The translations under genes and the position numbers were made by a program. 5,394 nt of DNA, taken from NCBI GenBank assembly GCA_964589175.1, contig CAZPRY010000100.1:1-5394 (forward strand), in the 5' to 3' direction. Positions 1 to 5,394 of this stretch are shown here, piece after piece. The first letter of the stretch is position 1. Each line of letters begins with the position of its first letter. The notes under the pieces were generated by a model, which worked only from the letters and a program-made list of their open reading frames with translations, was not told the DNA's origin and ran no database searches. The DNA comes from CAZPRY01 sp964589175 (GTDB taxonomy: Bacteria; Fidelibacterota; UBA2242).

Positions 1-2163
1 CCCTATTTCCTGGTAGTCTGGGATATTGTCCGGCAGACGAATGCCACCATCGGGCGCGGGTCGGGAGCGGCTTCGATTGTGAGTTACTGCCTGTTCATCA
101 CGCAGGTGGACCCGATCCGCTACAACCTAGTTTTCGAGCGTTTCATCCATCCCGAACGGGTGGACATGCCCGATATCGACATCGACTTTCCCTGGGACGA
201 GCGTGACGATATTCTCGACTACATTTTCAAAAAGTACGGTGATGAGCGTTCGGCCATGGTTTCCAACCAGGTCATGATGCAGCCGCGCTCTTCGATCCGC
301 GAAGTGAGCAAAGTCTTTGGCCTTTCCAACGAGGAAATCCGGGCCGTGACCAAACGCATCGGCTATCACAGTTATCATAAGGATTTGCTGGAATGGATCA
401 AAACCGATAACCGTTTCCGGAATTTGTGCATCGACAACACCCTGGAGGAGATCATCCGGCAGGGTGAGAAAATCGTCGGCTGCTTCCAGTACTCGTCGGT
501 GCATTCGGGCGGTGTAATCATCACGCCTGACGAAATTCGCAAGTACGTACCGGTCCTGAGAGCGCCCAAAGGGGTGCAGATCGTCGAGTGGGAAAAGGAC
601 CAGGTGGAAGATTCCGGCCTGCTGAAAATCGACATCCTGGGCAACCGCTCATTGGCCGTGGTGCGCGATACGATCGGGCAGATCGGCGTGCAGCGCAACG
701 AATACATGGATTATCATTCCATCAAAGCCGTAGACGATCCCGTGACGGTGGAAATGATGAAAGCCGGCCGAACGATGGGGGTTTTCTATATCGAGAGCCC
801 GGCGACGCGGCTGCTGCTGTGCAAGGCGCGCACGGTGGATTTCGAACACGTCGTCATCTATTCGTCCATCATTCGCCCGGCGGCCAACCGCTACATCGAC
901 ATCATGCTGGAACGTATTCACGGTAAGCCCTGGCAACTGCTGCACCCCGATCTTAAATGCCTGGCCGAGAGCTACGGCATCATGGTCTACGAGGAGCAGG
1001 TTTCCATGGTGGCGCGGGAGATCGCCGGCTTCGGCTATGCCGATTCGGATTATGTGCGCAAGGTGATTTCACGGAATTCTCTCAAACACCTCGTTCCGCT
1101 CTGGAAGAAAAAGTTCATTGACGGCGCCGTTGGTCGCGGCTACACGCGTCAACTGGCCGAAACGCTCTGGGAGATGATCCAGTCCTTTTCCGGTTATTCG
1201 TTCTGTAAGCCGCATTCGGCCTCCTACGCGATTCTCTCGTTCACCTGCGCCTACCTGAAAGCGCACTACCCGGCGGAATTCCTGGCTTCGGTGATCAGCA
1301 ACCAGGGCGGCTTTTATTCGTCCTACGCCTACCTGAGCGAAGCGCGCCGTTTCGGGATCACGATTCTGCCGCCGCATATCAATTTGAGCGACTGGAAATA
1401 TAAGGGCCGCCGGGACAGAATTCGCATGGGTTTTATGGCGCTCCACGGCTTACAGCAAAAGGCCGTAGAGGCGATCCTGAATGAACGCAAGGCCGGTTTC
1501 TTCTCGTCGCTGGACGATTTCCTGGTGCGTGTAGATATCGATCTGGCGGATGCGATGCTCCTGACCAATGCCGGTTGTTTTACAGAATTGGAGCCGAAGC
1601 TTACGCACAAGCAGATTGCCTTCAAGATGGCCGGTTTCTATTTACAGGAGGGCAAGCGCCAGCCGCTGCGCGTGACCATCCCGAAGCAATCGTTAACGTG
1701 CGAGGAAAAGATTCGGCTGGAGATCGAATCTTTCGGATTTCCGATAGCGGAGCACCCGCTTGAGAGTTACCTGCCGTTTCTCAACGGGCGACTCCGCAAG
1801 GCCAAAGACATCGGGAAGCACATTGGCAAAACGATCAATCTGGCCGGCGTTTATATCACCCGCAAGGTCACGGCGACCCGCAAAAAGGAACCGATGGAGT
1901 TTGTGACCTTCGAGGATGAGACCGACATCTTCGAATGCGTCATGTTTCCCAAAACCTTCAAGGAGTACGGCGATCTGCTCAACTGGGAAAAGTTGTTCAT
2001 CGTGCGCGGCAAAGTGGAGGAAGCGTTCGGCGTGCAGACCCTGACCATCGAAAAACTGGCCAGTCTGCAGCATACGGTGCAGAAGATCAAGCGTATGAAG
2101 GGGATCGCGGGGGGGCCGGCCGATGCGCCGATTTATGAACTACGCACTGAGAGCGTGTTCTAG
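1..2163 (+). CDS. dnaE: DNA polymerase III alpha subunit, DnaE family (DnaE2/ImuC-like), 5' end missing
   Basis: C-family DNA polymerase catalytic subunit. The frame is open from base 1, so the true start and the N-terminal PHP region (about 340 residues by comparison with the family) lie outside the window; 720 residues are present. Counting from the first codon, the nucleotide-binding GRGSGAAS is at 18-25. The palm motif PDIDIDF is at 57-63, with the metal-binding aspartates at 60 and 62. The third catalytic aspartate is in KIDILG at 211. A helix-hairpin-helix segment follows at about 476-525 and a C-terminal OB-fold at about 611-690. The stretch NQGGFY...EARRFG resembles DnaE2 proteins, which have a GFY motif there; replicative DnaE1 usually has a MDN-type sequence. 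The short C-terminus also fits DnaE2, an SOS-associated error-prone polymerase. I see no obvious clamp-binding motif at the C-terminus. Membership of the DnaE family is certain; the DnaE2 assignment is an inference from motifs. Confidence 0.93.
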   Translation, partial: PYFLVVWDIVRQTNATIGRGSGAASIVSYCLFITQVDPIRYNLVFERFIHPERVDMPDIDIDFPWDERDDILDYIFKKYGDERSAMVSNQVMMQPRSSIREVSKVFGLSNEEIRAVTKRIGYHSYHKDLLEWIKTDNRFRNLCIDNTLEEIIRQGEKIVGCFQYSSVHSGGVIITPDEIRKYVPVLRAPKGVQIVEWEKDQVEDSGLLKIDILGNRSLAVVRDTIGQIGVQRNEYMDYHSIKAVDDPVTVEMMKAGRTMGVFYIESPATRLLLCKARTVDFEHVVIYSSIIRPAANRYIDIMLERIHGKPWQLLHPDLKCLAESYGIMVYEEQVSMVAREIAGFGYADSDYVRKVISRNSLKHLVPLWKKKFIDGAVGRGYTRQLAETLWEMIQSFSGYSFCKPHSASYAILSFTCAYLKAHYPAEFLASVISNQGGFYSSYAYLSEARRFGITILPPHINLSDWKYKGRRDRIRMGFMALHGLQQKAVEAILNERKAGFFSSLDDFLVRVDIDLADAMLLTNAGCFTELEPKLTHKQIAFKMAGFYLQEGKRQPLRVTIPKQSLTCEEKIRLEIESFGFPIAEHPLESYLPFLNGRLRKAKDIGKHIGKTINLAGVYITRKVTATRKKEPMEFVTFEDETDIFECVMFPKTFKEYGDLLNWEKLFIVRGKVEEAFGVQTLTIEKLASLQHTVQKIKRMKGIAGGPADAPIYELRTESVF

Positions 2164-2173
2164 TCAAAATTAT

Positions 2174-2363
2174 TCACCACAGAGCACACGGAGATCGCAG
2201 AGAAATATAAAAGCTGTTGTTTAGATGCAGACTTCGAAGAGATTTCTACACCATATATTAAATAGGTGAAATCAAATTGAATGCGGTAAGTAAATATAAG
2301 AAAATTAACTCGGTGTTCTCTGACCCCGAGGGTCCCCTCTGGGGTGAACTCTGCGGCTTGTGA
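2174..2363. repeat. CACAGAG-type imperfect inverted-repeat element between convergent polymerase genes
   Basis: The gap between the two polymerase genes begins and ends with inverted CAGAG-rich arms. Left arm: TCAC at 2174, then CAGAG at 2180 and 2198. Right arm, read on the minus strand: TCAC from 2363, then CAGAG at 2353-2349, 2341-2337 and 2322-2318. The 14-mer CAGAGCACACGGAG at 2180-2193 matches the reverse complement of 2309-2322 at 12 of 14 bases. The centre, about 2203-2308, is AT-rich and has no convincing gene. A TTAT lies just outside each end (2170-2173 and 2365-2368), but such a match in AT-rich DNA may be chance. I recall similar CACAGAG-rich sequences as dispersed intergenic repeats in varied bacterial genomes; this is memory, not a search. 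It encodes no transposase, so any mobility would have to be supplied in trans. Confidence 0.5.
2323..2345. other. GC-rich hairpin in the convergent intergenic region
   Basis: ACCCC at 2323-2327 pairs with GGGGT at 2341-2345. Inside it AGG (2329-2331) pairs with CCT (2336-2338) around a four-base loop, with a small internal loop between the two stems. It lies 160 bases past the DnaE stop and about 29 bases past the dinB stop on the opposite strand. No T-tract follows on either strand, so it is not a canonical intrinsic terminator. It may slow both transcripts or may simply be part of the repeat element. Confidence 0.4.
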
Positions 2364-2373
2364 TTTATATAGA

Positions 2374-3462
2374 TTAGAATTCAAGCGTAAGTTGATGGCA
2401 ATTCAGGTGCGACGGTTCCGGATTATTGTCCAGGGTGGAAATGGAGACGCCGAGCAGGCGAATGGGTTTCTGCGGCAGGTCGCGGCTGTGCAGCAGGTCC
2501 CAGACAATGCTGAAGATTTCGCTTTCCGTCTGAATCCAGTGTTCGAGACTGCGGGCCCGGGTCCTGAGCTCGAAATCGCCGTACTTGATTTTTAAAGTGA
2601 CCGTTTTGCCGCTGGTATCCGATTTTCGCAGCCGGCGCCAGACATCGGCGACGATCTCCTCTAAGTGTTTAAGCAAGTCTTCATCTTCCGTAAAATCACG
2701 ATCAAAGGTTCGTTCCGCGCCGATGGATTTCGGAATGCGGTTGGGTTTCACGGAGCGATCATCGATTCCGCGCACGACATGGTAATAATGCGTTCCTGCC
2801 TTACCGAAATGGCGGATCAGGTCGAATTCCTCGAATTTGATTAAGTCGGCGCCCGTCCGAATGCCGAGATTCTGCATCTTTTCTGCAGTAACTTTACCTA
2901 CGCCGTAGAACTTTTCGATCGGCAGGGCAAGCAGGAATTTCTCGACTTTTTTGGGAGGAATGACCGTCAGCCCGTCCGGCTTATTTATGTCGGAGGCTAC
3001 TTTGGCGAGAAATTTATTGATCGAAATACCGGCCGAGGCCGTTAACTGTGTTTCGTCCCGAATGCGGATTTTGATCTCTTTGGCGATCTGCGTTGCCGAA
3101 GCGACGTTTTTTTTATTGCAGGTAACATCCAGGTAGGCTTCATCCAATGACAACGGTTCGACCAGGTTCGTGTATTCCTTGAAAATCGTCATGAGTTGCC
3201 GGGAAACTGATTTGTATACATCGAAACGCGGACGAACGAAGATAATATGCGGGCATTTCTGATAGGCGATTTTCGAGGGCATGGCGGAGTGGATGCCGAA
3301 TTTACGGGCTTCGTAGCTGGCCGCCGCGACAACACCGCGGTGTTGGGAACCGCCGACTGCCAGCGGTTTGCCCCGATAAGCCGGATTATCACGCTGTTCG
3401 ATGGAGGCGAAGAAAGCATCCATGTCGATGTGAATGATTTTTCGAACCGTGGATTCTGTCAT
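2374..3462 (-). CDS. dinB: DNA polymerase IV (Y-family translesion polymerase)
   Basis: A 362-residue Y-family polymerase, close to the 351 residues of E. coli Pol IV, expected to extend DNA past lesions in the cytoplasm with low fidelity. The palm motif IDMDAFF at 12-18 supplies metal ligand Asp13 and the steric-gate Phe18. SLDEAY at 105-110 supplies the acidic pair Asp107/Glu108. A helix-hairpin-helix thumb lies at about 181-201 and the little-finger domain at about 245-345. The last residues, QLTLEF, fit a beta-clamp binding peptide, so the gene looks intact. The ATG overlaps the TGA of the upstream esterase gene as ATGA, and no Shine-Dalgarno sequence is visible before it, so translation probably depends on coupling. 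An A8 run at codons 117-119 (3107-3114) is a possible slippage site. It is convergent with the DnaE-like gene. Confident call. Confidence 0.97.
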   Translation of the reverse strand: MTESTVRKIIHIDMDAFFASIEQRDNPAYRGKPLAVGGSQHRGVVAAASYEARKFGIHSAMPSKIAYQKCPHIIFVRPRFDVYKSVSRQLMTIFKEYTNLVEPLSLDEAYLDVTCNKKNVASATQIAKEIKIRIRDETQLTASAGISINKFLAKVASDINKPDGLTVIPPKKVEKFLLALPIEKFYGVGKVTAEKMQNLGIRTGADLIKFEEFDLIRHFGKAGTHYYHVVRGIDDRSVKPNRIPKSIGAERTFDRDFTEDEDLLKHLEEIVADVWRRLRKSDTSGKTVTLKIKYGDFELRTRARSLEHWIQTESEIFSIVWDLLHSRDLPQKPIRLLGVSISTLDNNPEPSHLNCHQLTLEF

Positions 3463-4031
3463 TGTAAAGCGTCATATATCCGCTTGATATCGGAGCGGAT
3501 TTTGGTAAAATTGGTAAAAACGTGCCCGCCTTCATCAGAGATTATTATTTCACATTGAATCGATTCGAATTCCCGCTGGGCAACCGTGTAATCGAGGACT
3601 TCATCATCCCGGTTCAGATAGGCATGCAGAAGATATTTCTGGAAGAGTGCAGGCTTGCGGTAAAGATCATGCAGTTGTTCGAGGTAGGTCTCATACCATT
3701 CGAATTGGCCCGAACCATTGAGTTTTTCATTGATGCCGACGCGGGCTTCCAGATTCTCCCAGGGATGCACAGCCGGATTCAGCAGGATGGCCGGGATCTT
3801 TTTTTCGCAGGAGAGATGTTGGGCGAAGAATCCACCCAGGCTGCTGCCGACTAAGAGCACCGGTTGTATGCCGGCTATCTTATCGAGAATGCTGCTGACG
3901 TGGGAAACGGACTCTTGCGGAGCAGCAGGCAGATCGGGAGAAACGATTTCCACATCCGGGAAAAAGTGGCGCAGCAAACGCGCCTTAAAAGCATTGCCGG
4001 AGCTGCCGAAACCGTGCAGATAGAGTATCAT
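3459..4031 (-). CDS. yqiA: YqiA/UPF0227-family alpha/beta hydrolase (esterase)
   Basis: A 190-residue single-domain cytoplasmic alpha/beta hydrolase with no signal peptide. It matches E. coli YqiA (193 residues) along its length: N-terminal LYLHGF, then the nucleophile elbow GSSLGG at 62-67 with Ser64 in G-x-S-x-G. NPAVHP follows at 85-90. The motif DDEVLDY at 142-148 carries the likely catalytic Asp143, and EGGHVF has His170. The family hydrolyses small acyl esters, but the natural substrate is unknown. I chose the ATG at 4031 because GGAAGG sits seven bases upstream; an in-frame TTG at 4046 would add five residues but overlaps that ribosome site. Its stop overlaps the dinB start by ATGA, making it the first gene of a two-gene operon. 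In E. coli the family member sits beside parE, so pairing with dinB is unusual. Family call firm, physiological role unknown. Confidence 0.9.
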   Translation of the reverse strand: MILYLHGFGSSGNAFKARLLRHFFPDVEIVSPDLPAAPQESVSHVSSILDKIAGIQPVLLVGSSLGGFFAQHLSCEKKIPAILLNPAVHPWENLEARVGINEKLNGSGQFEWYETYLEQLHDLYRKPALFQKYLLHAYLNRDDEVLDYTVAQREFESIQCEIIISDEGGHVFTNFTKIRSDIKRIYDALQ

Positions 4032-4039
4032 TTCATTTC

Positions 4040-4045
4040 CTTCCA
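4040..4045 (-). promoter_or_regulatory. Ribosome binding site deciding the esterase start
   Basis: The minus strand reads GGAAGG at 4045-4040, followed by an eight-base spacer region ending at the ATG at 4031. This is the only good Shine-Dalgarno match near the gene. It overlaps the alternative TTG start at 4046, which is why the shorter protein is preferred. Confidence 0.65.
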
Positions 4046-4110
4046 ATTACGAGATGCCCCTGTTCCGTCAGAGCGATCGCAGGAATTTACGCGATCACCA
4101 CGCTACAATC

Positions 4111-4143
4111 CAGTTCATAGTCGCAGTTCTCATTCACAGTTGC
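4111..4143. repeat. Three 13-base-spaced CAGTT direct repeats (candidate operator)
   Basis: CAGTTC occurs at 4111-4116 and 4124-4129, and CAGTTG at 4137-4142, each start exactly 13 bases from the last. The array lies between divergent genes, 80 bases upstream of the esterase start and 47 bases upstream of the lipoprotein start. The third copy overlaps the predicted extended -10 of the lipoprotein gene, so a bound protein could affect that promoter. The first two copies give GTTC-N9-GTTC. The alphaproteobacterial LexA box is GTTC-N7-GTTC, so this is similar in form but not the same spacing. The repeat is seen directly; operator function is inferred. Confidence 0.4.
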
Positions 4144-4149
4144 TATATT
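4141..4149 (+). promoter_or_regulatory. Extended -10 promoter for the LEA-like lipoprotein gene
   Basis: TGCTATATT fits the extended -10 form TGnTATAAT with one mismatch in the hexamer. No good -35 is present 16-18 bases upstream, which is common for extended -10 promoters. Transcription would begin near 4156, giving a leader of roughly 34 bases before the ATG at 4190. I could not find a comparably good promoter for the divergent esterase-dinB operon. Confidence 0.4.
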
Positions 4150-4179
4150 GTAGATGCCGGTGTGTTAAAGATAATCTTC

Positions 4180-4184
4180 GGGAG
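4180..4184 (+). promoter_or_regulatory. Ribosome binding site deciding the LEA-like lipoprotein start
   Basis: GGGAG is placed five bases before the ATG at 4190. It overlaps an in-frame GTG at 4184, which therefore cannot use it. This supports the ATG start. Confidence 0.6.
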
Positions 4185-4189
4185 TGTTA

Positions 4190-4663
4190 ATGGTACGGAA
4201 GAAAATTCCAGGATTTGTGAGTTTCGTTGTAGGTTTCACCTGTATCTTTGGGTTGCTTGTGATTTCCGGCTGCTCGACGGTCGCACGAATCATCCAAAAA
4301 CCGGCAGTGGAATTTGAGAGTGTTTCGCGACGCAAAATTTCTCTGCTGGAAGAAACATTACTCTTCAAAATGCGCATAACGAATCCCAATCCCATCGGAA
4401 TACGCGTGAATTACATCGAATATCATCTGCAAATCAATGAGGTATCTCTAGTGAATAGCCGGGTGGATGAGCCTGTTTCGGTAGGTGCAAGAGGGACGGC
4501 AATAATCGAACTGCCGATCAGGATAAGTCATCTGGAAATGTTGCGAACGATCGGCGAATTTATAAAGGCAAGAGAAGCAAAATACGAATTATCGGGGACT
4601 GTGGGATTCGGTTTTTTCGAAATTCCCTTTCGGAACGATGGACAAATTTCTATTATTAAATAA
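4190..4663 (+). CDS. Predicted LEA14/WHy-domain-like lipoprotein
   Basis: A 157-residue exported protein. After MVRKK, a hydrophobic segment at 8-26 ends in the lipobox ISGC, so signal peptidase II would cleave before Cys28. Ser at +2 suggests outer-membrane sorting if E. coli-type Lol rules apply. The mature part contains KMRITNPNPIGIRVNYIEY at about 61-79. This is a pattern of the LEA_2/WHy beta-sandwich fold: a short strand, the NPNPIGI turn, then a strand leading to a second conserved half with LPIRI near 108. Bacterial members are usually small lipoproteins or desiccation/stress-linked proteins, and their molecular role is poorly known. Residues 28-157 are about the size of one WHy domain. 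The start is set by GGGAG five bases upstream. It is divergent from the esterase-dinB operon and more AT-rich than the polymerase genes. Lipoprotein call firm, domain call likely, function unknown. Confidence 0.82.
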   Translation: MVRKKIPGFVSFVVGFTCIFGLLVISGCSTVARIIQKPAVEFESVSRRKISLLEETLLFKMRITNPNPIGIRVNYIEYHLQINEVSLVNSRVDEPVSVGARGTAIIELPIRISHLEMLRTIGEFIKAREAKYELSGTVGFGFFEIPFRNDGQISIIK

Positions 4664-4675
4664 TCCTCAAATACT

Positions 4676-4704
4676 TTAACTTAGACAAAAATGAAAAATA
4701 TATT
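4676..4704 (+). promoter_or_regulatory. Sigma-70-type promoter candidate for the TPR-like exported protein gene
   Basis: TTAACT at 4676-4681 (4 of 6 to TTGACA) and TATATT at 4699-4704 (5 of 6 to TATAAT) are separated by exactly 17 bases. It starts 12 bases after the preceding stop codon. Transcription would begin near 4711, giving a leader of about 72 bases. AT-rich DNA yields such matches by chance, so confidence is moderate. No terminator is visible after the preceding gene, so read-through is also possible. Confidence 0.35.
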
Positions 4705-4782
4705 GCCCAGTTCGGATGATCGTTACGCTGTTTTTTGTTGTCGGCGCGTTGCCACGACCGGCATTTTCATGGATTGCAGGAA

Positions 4783-5382
4783 ATGAAAACCAGACAAATT
4801 CTCTCGGTTTTGATCATATCCCTTTGTTGCTGTTGCGACAGATCAGGACAAACTCAAAAGGGCAATGAGTCGGATCCGCTCAACACCAAACCCGTCAAGC
4901 CAATCTTCCCCACGGAGGAGATTGATTCTCTCCGCAATTTGACGGTTGACGATCTCTGGGAGAGCTATAATGCCATAAAGGATGAAGTAGAAGGTTTGCC
5001 AGCGGAAGAAAATATCCACCAGGCGATCGCTGAACTGCACATGGCAGCCAAATATGCCATGGCACTGGAGCGACCCGATATAGCTGCCTGGCAATTGAAT
5101 AATATCGGGTACTACTCGATTCTCGTGTTCCAGCAAAAAACCGAATACCAGGACAAATTGCGCAGAATGGAAGCGATGCCGGCAGATTCGTCGAAGTTCA
5201 ACTATATGGAGCGGATACGCTTAGTTTTCAGGGAGAATTTCAAACTATTGAGCCAGGCCTCGAGGTACCTTGAGAAAGCCTACGAGTTGGACAGCCGTTT
5301 TGAAGAGAAAGACCGCACTCAAAAAATCTACAATAACTTGAAGTTTATTGATTGGGTTAGAAATTTCATCAATAAAAGGTAA
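4783..5382 (+). CDS. Small exported TPR-like protein, probable lipoprotein, function unknown
   Basis: I do not recognise a named family. The 199-residue product begins MKTRQ, followed by a hydrophobic stretch at 6-14 and four consecutive cysteines at 15-18. This looks like a short lipoprotein signal, although the residue before the first cysteine is Leu rather than Gly/Ala/Ser, so the cleavage site is uncertain. A polar, proline-containing linker runs from about 19 to 45. The remainder is predicted mainly helical. AAWQLNNIGYYSIL near 101-114 resembles a TPR helix A (W-x-x-L-like spacing, then IGYY), and ASRYLEKAYELD at 159-170 resembles a TPR helix B. So it is probably a periplasm-facing, helical-repeat binding protein. 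The ATG at 4783 is preferred because it precedes the signal directly; an in-frame TTG at 4735 would add an unhydrophobic 16-residue lead. The ribosome site is weak, since AGGA is only one base from the ATG. Real gene likely, role unknown. Confidence 0.72.
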   Translation: MKTRQILSVLIISLCCCCDRSGQTQKGNESDPLNTKPVKPIFPTEEIDSLRNLTVDDLWESYNAIKDEVEGLPAEENIHQAIAELHMAAKYAMALERPDIAAWQLNNIGYYSILVFQQKTEYQDKLRRMEAMPADSSKFNYMERIRLVFRENFKLLSQASRYLEKAYELDSRFEEKDRTQKIYNNLKFIDWVRNFINKR

Positions 5383-5394
5383 AATCATTGCACC

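Noticed and set aside
588..926. A long frame inside the DnaE gene in another phase, and comparable antisense frames at 127-504, 1069-1446 and 1693-2073.
   Set aside because: They lie within a gene with clear catalytic motifs, are rich in Arg/Gly/His as expected for shadows of GC-rich coding DNA, and have no starts with ribosome sites or recognisable domains.
2160..2384. A 74-codon minus-strand frame across the gap between the polymerase genes.
   Set aside because: It overlaps the 3' ends of both real genes, lacks a ribosome site, and its residues are mostly the translation of the CACAGAG repeat arms.
4073..4080. The octamer palindrome GCGATCGC, also at 5023-5030, which resembles the cyanobacterial HIP1 repeat.
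   Set aside because: Only two copies occur in the window, one inside a coding gene, and nothing else points to a cyanobacterium.
4742..4765. A possible hairpin with GTCGGC and GCC-ac-GAC upstream of the last gene, considered as a terminator for the LEA-like gene.
   Set aside because: The stem is short and bulged, no T-tract follows it, and it would lie in the leader of the last gene.
4691..4786. A 31-codon open frame starting MKNILPSS whose TGA overlaps the ATG of the TPR-like exported protein gene (ATGA), as for a coupled leader peptide.
   Set aside because: It has no ribosome site, its start would lie upstream of the transcription start predicted from the TTAACT-17-TATATT promoter, and its composition does not look coding. 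A chance ATGA overlap is more likely.

Overview
The window holds five protein genes from an unidentified bacterium. Two predicted lipoproteins suggest a cell with a lipoprotein-sorting envelope, probably Gram-negative. No rRNA, tRNA or taxon-specific gene is present, so I do not name a phylum. Base composition falls along the window: 60-base lines counted by eye give about 52-58% G+C in the polymerase genes and about 40-42% in the two lipoprotein genes on the right.

Left part (1-2163, + strand): the C-terminal two thirds of a DnaE-family replicative-type DNA polymerase, cut by the window edge. Its thumb/HhH side resembles the DnaE2 (ImuC) error-prone branch more than the main replicative DnaE1. 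A 210-base gap (2164-2373) follows, filled by a CACAGAG-type imperfect inverted-repeat element with a small GC-rich hairpin.

Middle (2374-4031, - strand): a two-gene operon read toward the polymerase. A YqiA-family alpha/beta hydrolase (esterase) comes first, overlapping by ATGA the start of dinB, the Y-family DNA polymerase IV. dinB and the DnaE-like gene are therefore convergent, and both are candidate lesion-bypass polymerases. Neither ImuA, ImuB nor LexA is visible, though the upstream side of the DnaE gene lies outside the window.

Right part (4032-5394, + strand): a divergent intergenic region carries three CAGTT-headed direct repeats with an exact 13-base period, overlapping an extended -10 promoter. 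It is followed by a LEA14/WHy-like lipoprotein gene. A second gene with its own plausible promoter encodes a small exported helical, TPR-like protein with an unusual run of four cysteines at the end of its signal sequence.

How they fit together: the polymerases form a plausible DNA damage tolerance locus. The esterase is tied to dinB by translational coupling, for no known reason. The two lipoproteins look like a separate envelope-related segment. I found no CRISPR array, transposase, RNA gene or clear new defence system. The most testable points are the spaced GTTC repeats upstream of the esterase-dinB operon, the inverted element between the polymerases, and the esterase-dinB coupling.
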